From Deltaproteobacteria bacterium (GTDB taxonomy: Bacteria; Desulfobacterota; Desulfobacteria; C00003060; C00003106), in contig JAFDAE010000036.1 of NCBI GenBank assembly GCA_019314005.1, positions 1 to 11,827 of the forward strand: 11,827 nucleotides of DNA, given 5' to 3'. The notes beneath the pieces are model-generated. The model worked only from the letters and a program-made list of their open reading frames with translations, did no database searches and had not been told where the DNA came from. Shown in pieces: positions 1 through 5,475 of this stretch. Each line of letters opens with the position of its first letter. Position 1 is the first letter of the stretch. Made by a program: the position numbers and the translations under genes.

Positions 1-72
1 GAGATCACAGTGCAGTCTCCACGCAAGCCGTACCGGTTCAGGGGTAAAATTCGCAAGGTTGCGCAAAGGTAG
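1..72 (+). CDS. 3' end of an unidentified protein (partial)
   Basis: An open frame runs from the first base of the window to a TAG stop and encodes 23 residues, ending ...PRKPYRFRGKIRKVAQR. The tail is very basic. It lies on the same strand as the next gene, and the 8-base gap suggests one transcript. The downstream gene's likely ribosome binding site (AAAGG) sits inside the last codons, which supports real coupling. The product cannot be named from this fragment. The frame is short enough to be open by chance, so confidence is moderate. Confidence 0.5.
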   Translation, partial: EITVQSPRKPYRFRGKIRKVAQR

Positions 73-80
73 AACAAGAA

Positions 81-851
81 ATGTCTATGAAGATAACAAT
101 TGTCGGATCCGGTACATGCGTTCCCTCTTTGAAGCGAAGCAGCTGTTCCGTGCTCATTGAGGTTTCAGGAGAAAAACTCCTGTTTGACACAGGAGCAGGG
201 ACCCTGCAACGTCTCCTTGAACTTGGAGTCGATTTTTCAGCGATCCCATATATCTTTTACAGCCATCTACATCCAGACCACACGGGTGAGTTATGCTCCT
301 TTCTCTTTGCTATGAAATATCCTGAAAACTATCGCAGGAAAAAACCTTTTAAGATTGTGGCAGCAAAGGGTTTTTCTGGGTTTTATGAAAGACTAAAGGG
401 TGTATATGGAGAGTGGATAACGCTTGATCCCTACCTGATTGAAGTAATGGAGCTGAATAATGATAAGGCTGACTACCGAGATTTTGTAACTTTTCAAGTG
501 GATACACTCCCCATGGCCCATACGGAACAGAGTATCGCGTACAGGATAACATCAACAGACGGCAAATCAGTAGTCTATTCGGGTGATACCGACTTCTGCC
601 AAAATCTTGTCAAGCTATCTAAGGACGCGGATCTTCTGATCTGTGAATCCGCCCTCCCTGATCAGATCAAGGTGCCGGGGCATCTGACTCCTTCTCTTGC
701 AGGTCAGATAGCTGAAGAAGCAGGGGCAAAGAGTCTGATCCTTACCCATTTTTATCCGGAATGCGAGCCGGTCGATATTGCTGAACAGTGCAGAAAGACC
801 TATAGCGGCAAATTGCTGCTTGCAGAAGACTCCATGCGAATCTCCATATAG
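81..851 (+). CDS. RNase Z-like metallo-beta-lactamase-fold hydrolase
   Basis: A 256-residue MBL-fold metal-dependent hydrolase, probably cytoplasmic because no signal peptide is visible. It opens with a short beta strand and the GSGTCVPS segment typical of the ribonuclease Z/BN branch. Metal ligands visible are H62, H64, D66 and H67 (HLHPDH motif), H147, D169 (YSGDTD) and H223 (LTHFYPE). A GHLTPSLAG segment with H201 matches the conserved HxT region of RNase Z-like proteins. Family knowledge suggests a phosphodiesterase acting on RNA or a small phosphodiester. tRNA 3' processing is possible but unproven, since many members of this branch have other substrates. The ATG at 81 has AAAGG about 11 bases upstream; an in-frame ATG at 87 (MKITIVGSG) is an equally credible start. 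All expected ligands are present, so the enzyme looks intact. Confidence 0.87.
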   Translation: MSMKITIVGSGTCVPSLKRSSCSVLIEVSGEKLLFDTGAGTLQRLLELGVDFSAIPYIFYSHLHPDHTGELCSFLFAMKYPENYRRKKPFKIVAAKGFSGFYERLKGVYGEWITLDPYLIEVMELNNDKADYRDFVTFQVDTLPMAHTEQSIAYRITSTDGKSVVYSGDTDFCQNLVKLSKDADLLICESALPDQIKVPGHLTPSLAGQIAEEAGAKSLILTHFYPECEPVDIAEQCRKTYSGKLLLAEDSMRISI

Positions 852-871
852 TATCCATCCGGAAGAGGTAA
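852..871 (+). repeat. possible solo end of the family-2 small element
   Basis: Directly after the TAG stop of the MBL gene lies TATCCATCCGGAAGAGGTA. It resembles the left end of the family-2 element at 5333 (GTGTCCATCCGGAAACGGTA): TCCATCCGGAA and GGTA are identical. No matching right end is visible nearby, so this would be a remnant. The match is short, and chance cannot be excluded. Confidence 0.3.
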
Positions 872-883
872 ACCATAAAAGGC

Positions 884-889
884 TTGACA
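884..889 (+). promoter_or_regulatory. candidate -35 hexamer upstream of the pheA leader
   Basis: A perfect TTGACA occurs in the gene-free stretch after the MBL gene. At 17 bases spacing the -10 position (907-912) reads TAGGCA, a poor match, so only the -35 half is convincing. If used, transcription would run through the small element at 945-1085 and the terminator hairpin at 1096-1126 before reaching pheA. No other candidate is obvious between that hairpin and pheA. Confidence 0.22.
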
Positions 890-944
890 CAACATTCGGT
901 GTTTGTTAGGCAAAAAGGTTATAGGACGGAGGTGCCAAAGTCTC

Positions 945-1085
945 AAGACCTTTGAAAAAAGCGATATTTTTTCGTCAGGCAAGGAAGGCAAAAATTTTAA
1001 CCGGAGGAATACATTGGGTATTTTGAGGATTAAAATTTGAAGCCTGACGCCGCATCACGGAAAATGGCGGTTTTTCAAAGGTCTT
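945..1085 (-). mobile_element. family-1 MITE-like palindromic element, copy A
   Basis: A 141-bp non-coding element bounded by AAGACCTTTGAAAAA and its reverse complement. It is flanked by a perfect 5-bp direct duplication, GTCTC (940-944 and 1086-1090), which indicates insertion by transposition. Read on the minus strand, its interior matches the copies at 4535 and 11612: a GTGATGCGGCGTCAGGC block, an AATACccaatGTATT hairpin tip, the CCTCCGGTTAAAATTT block and GCCTGAC. It encodes no protein, so it must depend on a transposase elsewhere. It fills most of the 312-base gap between the MBL gene and pheA (852-1163) and lies in the presumed pheA leader. It differs from the other two copies at its terminal base (A instead of G) and by A-rich arms. 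Confidence 0.85.
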
Positions 1086-1095
1086 GTCTCAGAAG

Positions 1096-1126
1096 CCGCA
1101 GACGGGATAACCCCTGCGGTTTTTTT
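1096..1126 (+). terminator. Rho-independent terminator, possible attenuator of pheA
   Basis: CCGCAG (1096-1101) pairs with CTGCGG (1114-1119). Inside it, GGG and CCC pair around an ATAA loop with an AC bulge, and seven T residues follow. This is a textbook intrinsic terminator in the + direction. It ends 37 bases before the pheA ATG, which leaves little room for a separate promoter. It either ends the MBL transcript or acts as an attenuator in the pheA leader; position favours the second but does not prove it. Confidence 0.75.
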
Positions 1127-1163
1127 GTCATAGGGCAAGGAAGGCATCAAAAAGATAATAATA

Positions 1164-2273
1164 ATGGGAAAAGGATGGTTAACCTTGGCTAAAGAACCAA
1201 AGCTTAAAGAATTAAGAGATAAAATCGATTCGATTGACCGTGAGCTACTGAAGTTTTTGGGCAAGAGAATGGAAATTTCCAAAGAGATCGGAAAGGCCAA
1301 GAAGACGCGGGGCGTTAGCTCATACCAGCCTGAACGGGAAGAAGAGATCTTCTCAAAAATGACCGCTTCCAACAAGAAAAGCGCTTTGAGCAATATCGCC
1401 CTGAGACGGATCTACACGGAAATCATGTCAGCTTCGCGTGCCCTTCAGGAGTCGATATCCGTTGGTTTCCTCGGGCCGGAAGGGACGTTTAGCTATATCG
1501 CTACTATACGGCACTTTGGACATTCCATCAATCTTATCCCGCAAAGAGATATTTCAGAAGTGTTTATCGGTGTTGAAAAAGGGGCCTTTGATTTTGGCGT
1601 AGTGCCGGTGGAAAACTCAATGGAAGGAACAGTCAACGCCACACTGGACATGTTCCGACATACGACTGTGAAAGTCAATGCGGAAATTCTGTTAAAGGTT
1701 GTTCATAATCTTGTATCGTTGACCGGGCAAAGAGAAGATATGCGTACGATTTACTCACACCCGCAACCCGCTGCTCAGTGCCGTATGTACCTGAATACGC
1801 ACTTTCCAAATGTAAAATTGGTTGAGACTCAAAGCTCTGCCGTTGCTGCTGAAAAGGCCGCCTCAAACAAAAAAATCGCTGCCATTGCCAGTGAATATGC
1901 AGCAAAGGAATATAGCTTAAAAATGATAGACAGGAACATAGAGGATTCAGCTAACAACATCACCAAGTTTTTTGTCATAGGACAACACCTCAACAAAAAA
2001 TCATCACATAGCAAGACCTCTATATTGTTCTCTTTAAAGGATAGGCCTGGTGTCCTTTACGATGCACTGAGACCTTTCTCAAAAAACGGGGTTAACCTGA
2101 CCAAGATCGAATCGCGGCCCACAAGGGAAAAGGCATGGGATTATGTCTTCTTCATTGACATGGACGGACATATTGAGGACGACCCCATACAAGAAGCCGT
2201 CGAGGAACTGAATTCAAAGGCACGATTTGTAAAAGTACTCGGTTCTTATCCTGCCTGCAAGGAGATCCTGTAA
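1164..2273 (+). CDS. pheA: Chorismate mutase / prephenate dehydratase (P-protein)
   Basis: Bifunctional enzyme converting chorismate to prephenate and then to phenylpyruvate, the committed route to phenylalanine. Residues about 11-95 form the AroQ-type helical chorismate mutase domain (LRDKIDSIDRELLKFLGKR). Residues about 98-275 are the prephenate dehydratase domain, with GPEGTFS (104-110), PVENSMEG (148-155) and the catalytic T267-K-F. Residues about 284-365 are an ACT domain with the ESRPT phenylalanine-binding motif (316-320), so feedback inhibition by phenylalanine is expected. At 369 residues, length is normal. The ATG at 1164 has no well-spaced Shine-Dalgarno. The in-frame TTG at 1185 has AAAAGGA about 10 bases upstream and is a credible alternative (362 residues, beginning just before KEPKLKELRD). 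tyrA follows after one base. A terminator hairpin just upstream suggests attenuation. Confidence 0.95.
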   Translation: MGKGWLTLAKEPKLKELRDKIDSIDRELLKFLGKRMEISKEIGKAKKTRGVSSYQPEREEEIFSKMTASNKKSALSNIALRRIYTEIMSASRALQESISVGFLGPEGTFSYIATIRHFGHSINLIPQRDISEVFIGVEKGAFDFGVVPVENSMEGTVNATLDMFRHTTVKVNAEILLKVVHNLVSLTGQREDMRTIYSHPQPAAQCRMYLNTHFPNVKLVETQSSAVAAEKAASNKKIAAIASEYAAKEYSLKMIDRNIEDSANNITKFFVIGQHLNKKSSHSKTSILFSLKDRPGVLYDALRPFSKNGVNLTKIESRPTREKAWDYVFFIDMDGHIEDDPIQEAVEELNSKARFVKVLGSYPACKEIL

Positions 2274-2274
2274 T

Positions 2275-3099
2275 ATGAAAATCTCAATTGTCGGTGGTAA
2301 TGGCCCGATGGGGGCATTATTCAAACCGTTCTTTGAGGAACAAGGCTATGTGGTCCAACCCCTTGGCAGAAAAGACGAGCCCCACTACAAAGAGCGGCTG
2401 AAAGATTCAGACGTCGTCATTATAACGGTGCCTATTGCCGTCACCAAAGAGGTCATCCTCAAGATCGGACCGTTGGTCCCCCGCGACAGCCTTTTGATGG
2501 ATATGACCTCGCTAAAGGTTTTCCCTGTGGAGACAATGCTCAAGGCATTCAAAGGAGAGGTGATAGGAACGCACCCCTTATTCGGACCGTCCCTGGAAAC
2601 CCTTTCCGGACAGACTGTTGTTGTAACGCCCGCAAGAGGAGACAAGTGGCTTCCCTGGCTTACCGAGACCTTTACAAAAAATAATATCACAGTAACACTT
2701 TCCACCCCCCAGGAACACGATCGTTTTATGGCGCTGACACAATGTGTCAGAACGCTCAACACCATGGTGCTCAGTAAGGTTGTCAAGGATAACAAACTGG
2801 ACCCAAAACAGCTCCTGAAATACGCAACCCCGATATTTAAGGGAGAAATGTGGTGGGTCGGGCGACTCTTTTCTCAAGATCCCGAACTCTATGCCGGCAT
2901 TCAAATGGAAAACCAGATGATCGGAAATGTCTTGGAAGATTATCTTTCCGCGGGAAAAGAGCTTGTAGATATAATAACCCGAAAAGATAAAGAGGAGTTC
3001 ATAAAATTTTTCGAGGAAGCTGCAGAATATTACAAAGAAATACTTGAGGAGGCAAAGAGCAGAAGTAACAAAATGATAGATGAAATTGTGAGGACCTGA
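2275..3099 (+). CDS. tyrA: Prephenate dehydrogenase
   Basis: A 274-residue NAD(P)-dependent enzyme converting prephenate to 4-hydroxyphenylpyruvate for tyrosine synthesis. The N-terminus is a Rossmann fold with GGNGPMG (7-13). The family motif GTHPLFGPS (98-106) carries the catalytic-type His100. EHDRFMALTQ (147-156) matches the second conserved His-Asp region, and the rest is the helical dimerisation half. No ACT or chorismate mutase domain is fused, so this is a monofunctional TyrA. It starts one base after the pheA stop, with AAGGAG (2259-2264) inside the end of pheA as its ribosome binding site, so translation is probably coupled. Pairing with pheA puts both prephenate-consuming branches in one transcript. 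Cyclohexadienyl or arogenate specificity cannot be excluded by eye. Confidence 0.92.
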   Translation: MKISIVGGNGPMGALFKPFFEEQGYVVQPLGRKDEPHYKERLKDSDVVIITVPIAVTKEVILKIGPLVPRDSLLMDMTSLKVFPVETMLKAFKGEVIGTHPLFGPSLETLSGQTVVVTPARGDKWLPWLTETFTKNNITVTLSTPQEHDRFMALTQCVRTLNTMVLSKVVKDNKLDPKQLLKYATPIFKGEMWWVGRLFSQDPELYAGIQMENQMIGNVLEDYLSAGKELVDIITRKDKEEFIKFFEEAAEYYKEILEEAKSRSNKMIDEIVRT

Positions 3100-3100
3100 T

Positions 3101-3625
3101 ATGGCGCTTCACATCGTGATAGACGGGTACAACCTGATTCGCCAATCTCCCACCCTGAGCGCCATGGAATATATCAGCACCGAAGAAGGACGCGACGGAC
3201 TCCTCAAGCTTCTCGCACAATACAAAAAAGTCAAACCTCATAAAATTACAGTAGTCTTTGATGCCGCGTACGGGAACTCTTTAGCGGAAAGCAAGACGCG
3301 ACAACGTGGAATAACTATCATCTTTTCCCGCAGAGGGGAGTTGGCCGACGACGTTATTAAACGGATCGCAGCAAAAGAAAGAGAACGTGCTATTGTAGTT
3401 ACCTCCGACAATGACATCATCGACTTTGCCGTGCGTCATGACGCTGCCACGATTGACTCTCAGGAATTCGAGGCTAAGTTGACCATGGCGTCTTATGCCG
3501 AGATGAAAGGAGGCGAAGTAGAGGACGAAGAGAATGGATGGTCCAAGACCACCAAAAAGAAAGGGCCTGCGCGGCGACTCCCCAAACAACGGCGAAAGAG
3601 CCGGAAAAAGATCAGTAAATTGTAG
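3101..3625 (+). CDS. NYN-domain (YacP-like) RNA nuclease
   Basis: A 174-residue protein with a PIN-like NYN domain over residues 3-130, of the kind found in YacP/Rae1-type endoribonucleases. Acidic active-site candidates are D8 and N11 (IDGYN), D54 (VFDA), D83/D84 (ADD) and D103/D105 (TSDND). From about residue 148 the tail is strongly basic (many K and R), which fits nucleic-acid binding and is longer than the core domain needs. It starts one base after the tyrA stop, with GAGG just upstream of that stop, so it is translated in the aromatic amino acid transcript. No metabolic link to PheA or TyrA is evident, and the RNA target is unknown. The active site looks complete. It converges on the lipoprotein gene, with one base between the two stops and no terminator visible. 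Confidence 0.83.
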   Translation: MALHIVIDGYNLIRQSPTLSAMEYISTEEGRDGLLKLLAQYKKVKPHKITVVFDAAYGNSLAESKTRQRGITIIFSRRGELADDVIKRIAAKERERAIVVTSDNDIIDFAVRHDAATIDSQEFEAKLTMASYAEMKGGEVEDEENGWSKTTKKKGPARRLPKQRRKSRKKISKL

Positions 3626-3626
3626 A

Positions 3627-4067
3627 TCAAAACCAAATGCCTGGATGATCTCCAAAAGATTTTATCCTTTTATCAATGAACTCATAATCCCTCACAACAC
3701 TCCTGAAACGAATTTCATTTTCACTGAGTATTTCGAATTGGTATACGTCAGGCTCTTCCATTGCATCAGAAGTAGTTTCGTAAAATCTATTCCCTTTGAT
3801 CCACCATTTACCGTCCTGCGTAGATTTGTAGATTCCTTCTTCAGTATGGTGAAAGAAAATAATCGAGTAAGTTCCATCTGCTGAACGGTTCTGTATCCAT
3901 GTACGCAACATTTTTTCTTCGCGATCCGTATGGCTCCCTTCCCATGTTCCGATAAACATATGTCTGATGTCTTCCGGCGCCTTTCTCTGGGAAGCGTTGT
4001 TCATGATTCCACATCCAGCCTGGAGAATGATCATCAAGAATAGAGGTATTATTTTGAATCTTTTCAT
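3627..4067 (-). CDS. Small putative lipoprotein
   Basis: A 146-residue protein with a signal peptide: basic start (MKRFK), hydrophobic core (IIPLFLMIIL) and cleavage region QAGC with Cys19. Gln at -3 is unusual for a lipobox, but Leu at -4, A-G at -2/-1 and the following Gly fit lipidation. The mature part contains W-rich beta-type segments (FIGTWEGSHTD, GKWWIKGNRFYETT, YQFEILSENEIRFRSV), suggesting a small beta-barrel or lipocalin-like fold; this is only an impression. GGAG lies about 6 bases before the ATG. It is 19 bases downstream of the PilZ gene and probably cotranscribed with it. No named family is recognised. Confidence 0.72.
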   Translation of the reverse strand: MKRFKIIPLFLMIILQAGCGIMNNASQRKAPEDIRHMFIGTWEGSHTDREEKMLRTWIQNRSADGTYSIIFFHHTEEGIYKSTQDGKWWIKGNRFYETTSDAMEEPDVYQFEILSENEIRFRSVVRDYEFIDKRIKSFGDHPGIWF

Positions 4068-4086
4068 TTTTTCTCCATAATCCGGA

Positions 4087-4419
4087 TTAGGGCAAAGCGC
4101 TTTCTATTTCATATGCCAAAATTATGAAGTCAGCCCAAATCGTTGCAACTATCGGATTCATTTTCTTGAATTGAACGCCTATACTATAGGTGTTATCATT
4201 CTCTTCAACCCAAGCGATCGTGCCTTCGGTTTTCCAAGGCTCATGAATATCAATAACCATGTCCAGGCGCGATCCTACATGTGCAGGGACACTGCCCTTA
4301 ATCATCACCCCGCCGGGACTTGCATTATGTACGAACTCACTCAGAAACCGATCACCATCAAAATAGGTTACAGAGAGTTGCGTTGCTACCCTGTCAAATC
4401 CTCGTCTTTTTTCTATCAT
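4087..4419 (-). CDS. PilZ-domain protein (c-di-GMP receptor)
   Basis: A 110-residue stand-alone PilZ domain. Both halves of the c-di-GMP binding signature are present: the N-terminal RxxxR (R6-G-F-D-R10) and N32-A-S34-P-G-G37, matching (D/N)xSxxG. The rest alternates beta strands (LDMVIDIH, TEGTIAWVEE, YSIGVQFKKM) and ends in a helix, as expected for the fold. It is predicted to be cytoplasmic and to change a partner's activity when c-di-GMP is bound. The ATG at 4419 is chosen; a TTG two codons upstream (4425) is possible. Neither has a strong Shine-Dalgarno. It is followed by the small lipoprotein gene, so the pair may affect the cell envelope, but no target is identifiable. Confidence 0.85.
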   Translation of the reverse strand: MIEKRRGFDRVATQLSVTYFDGDRFLSEFVHNASPGGVMIKGSVPAHVGSRLDMVIDIHEPWKTEGTIAWVEENDNTYSIGVQFKKMNPIVATIWADFIILAYEIESALP

Positions 4420-4534
4420 GTGCAACCATAGTTTCTTGCTATCGATCTATGTTTATTGAATTAATTTTATATTTTATCACAAAAGAGAAAAAAAGACAGG
4501 GTGTACTTAGGAGGATGTACTTGGGAGGCATATA
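4420..4534. other. AT-rich upstream region of the PilZ gene with a 14-bp tandem repeat
   Basis: Positions 4441-4480 are very AT-rich, with several TATAAA/TAAAAT-like hexamers on the minus strand, so a promoter for the PilZ gene is likely here. No convincing -35 could be fixed. Positions 4502-4529 hold two near-identical 14-bp units, TGTACTTAGGAGGA and TGTACTTGGGAGGC, just before the small element at 4535. Two adjacent short units could be a regulator site or simple duplication. Confidence 0.4.
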
Positions 4535-4676
4535 GAGACCTTTGCACAACTGCCATTTTTTCGTGATGCGGCGTCAGGCTTCAAATTTTAGTCCTCGAAA
4601 TACTTAATGTATTCCTCCGGTTAAAATTTTCGCCTTCTTTGCCTGACAAAAAAATGTCGCGTTGTGCAAAGGTCTC
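4535..4676 (+). mobile_element. family-1 MITE-like palindromic element, copy B
   Basis: A 142-bp element bounded by GAGACCTTTGCACAAC and its exact reverse complement. Its inner inverted pairs are GTCAGGC...GCCTGAC, AAATTTTA...TAAAATTT and a tip hairpin AATACttaatGTATT. It contains no gene. Flanking bases ATATA (left) and AGAGA (right) are not a perfect duplication, so the insertion is older, rearranged, or hit a different site. It lies between the divergently oriented 5' side of the PilZ gene and the 3' end of plsY. With the region at 4420-4534 it accounts for nearly all of the 287-base gap. Confidence 0.82.
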
Positions 4677-4706
4677 AGAGAGATTGGCAGTTTTTCAACG
4701 CTCTCT
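4677..4706 (-). other. plsY 3' flank: inverted AGAGAG/CTCTCT and possible family-1 fragment
   Basis: AGAGAG (4677-4682) and CTCTCT (4701-4706) could form a 6-bp stem just after the plsY stop, but no T run follows on the minus strand, so this is not a convincing terminator. The loop segment TTGGCAGTTTTTCAA (4684-4698) matches 13 of 15 bases of the sub-terminal part of copy A (ATGGCGGTTTTTCAA), suggesting an older element fragment. Confidence 0.3.
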
Positions 4707-5315
4707 TTAAGACCTGAACGGCAATTCGGTTCCTGTCAGCAGCCGCCTGATGTTGCCTCTAAACGCGTAAAAGATAAAAGCGGATATAATTAGAGCTAAG
4801 ATTAGATAAAAGGTTGAGTCCATGAAGAGCCAGACAGAAATAGGGAGAAGGACTGCTCCGGTCAAGGAGCCTGCTGACACGTATCGCCAGCGATATACAG
4901 CCCCGATAAACCCGATGAGGGATATGATTAAGGGGATTGGAGCAATCACCGCTATACATCCTGCAGCAGTGGCCACACCTTTTCCTCCCTCAAAATGCAG
5001 AAATATGGAAAAGAGATGTCCAAAAAAAGCAGACAAAGCAACCAGGCTTACATATGCTTCTTTTTCCCAGCCCCCGTATTGATCGGCCGAGCCAAGGGCA
5101 AGACATACGGGAATAGCCCCTTTTAACGCATCGCCGACCAATGTAAGGACCCCGAGTTTCATCCCTGCCAACCGCGCGACATTGGTGGCGCCTATATTTC
5201 GGCTACCATTGTCTCGAACGTCGACATCACTGCAATATCGGGTCAATAGAACCCCAAAGGGAATTGAGCCCAGGAGATAAGCGAGAATAGGAAGATAGAT
5301 AAGATTATATGGCAT
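4707..5315 (-). CDS. plsY: Acyl-phosphate:glycerol-3-phosphate acyltransferase
   Basis: A 202-residue inner-membrane enzyme that transfers an acyl group from acyl-phosphate to glycerol-3-phosphate to make lysophosphatidic acid, the first step of phospholipid synthesis. All PlsY signatures are present: GSIPFG (16-21), GSRNIGATN (37-45), GDALKG (61-66), GH followed by the phosphate-binding GGKG (110-113), and the C-terminal RGNIRRLLTGTE. Several hydrophobic segments match the polytopic family. The ATG at 5315 is chosen because the MPYNLIYLPILAYLLGSIPFG start fits the family; the frame upstream runs into the family-2 element. The Shine-Dalgarno is poor (GAGACCTTTACAAA before the ATG). It is the last gene of the long minus-strand operon and was probably only about 13 bases from the MCE gene stop before the element at 5333 was inserted. 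Confidence 0.95.
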   Translation of the reverse strand: MPYNLIYLPILAYLLGSIPFGVLLTRYCSDVDVRDNGSRNIGATNVARLAGMKLGVLTLVGDALKGAIPVCLALGSADQYGGWEKEAYVSLVALSAFFGHLFSIFLHFEGGKGVATAAGCIAVIAPIPLIISLIGFIGAVYRWRYVSAGSLTGAVLLPISVWLFMDSTFYLILALIISAFIFYAFRGNIRRLLTGTELPFRS

Positions 5316-5330
5316 TTTGTAAAGGTCTCT
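5316..5330 (-). repeat. family-1-like terminal sequence next to the plsY start
   Basis: Read on the minus strand, GAGACCTTTACAAA lies immediately before the plsY ATG. It matches the first 12 bases of the family-1 ends (GAGACCTTTGCA) with one mismatch. No opposite end is paired with it. It may be a relic or coincidence; the match is too short to decide. Confidence 0.25.
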
Positions 5331-5332
5331 AT

Positions 5333-5475
5333 GTGTCCATCCGGAAACGGTAGATTTTGTTCCGAGACAAGGCCGCACAAAGGTTTCTACCGCAGGCGTA
5401 GCACTGCTACGTCGAGGATAGAAACCTGCGGAGAACGCGGTATCGGGGCAAAAGGTGCCGTTTCCAGATGGACAC
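5333..5475. mobile_element. family-2 MITE-like palindromic element
   Basis: A 143-bp non-coding element with terminal inverted repeats GTGTCCATCCGGAAACGG / CCGTTTCCAGATGGACAC (one mismatch in 18, with weaker similarity for about 20 more bases). A central hairpin at 5382-5426 has arms GGTTTCTAcc...GCGTAGCA and TGCTACG...TAGAAACC. The element is flanked by TA on both sides (5330-5331 and 5476-5477, with one extra T on the left), compatible with a TA-targeting transposase of the IS630/Tc1-mariner type. It encodes nothing. Its right edge supplies the last base of the MCE gene's TAG stop codon. It separates the MCE gene from plsY. Confidence 0.8.

Noticed and set aside
45..70. Resemblance of AAAATTCGCAAGGTTGCGCAAAGGT at the window start to the right end of family-1 elements
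   Set aside because: The match needs gaps, lacks the terminal GGTCTC and lies in an open coding frame; there is no interior element sequence beside it.
890..1126. Riboswitch in the pheA leader
   Set aside because: The sequence was compared by eye with remembered cores (c-di-GMP, glutamine, SAM, cobalamin and others) and none fitted; the terminator alone is not enough.
2385..2904. Minus-strand open frames across tyrA
   Set aside because: They are antisense shadows of a clearly conserved tyrA, with no ribosome binding sites or family motifs.
3534..3884. Plus-strand open frame overlapping the NYN gene end and the lipoprotein gene
   Set aside because: It is antisense to a lipoprotein with a good signal peptide and ribosome binding site, and its product has no recognisable pattern.
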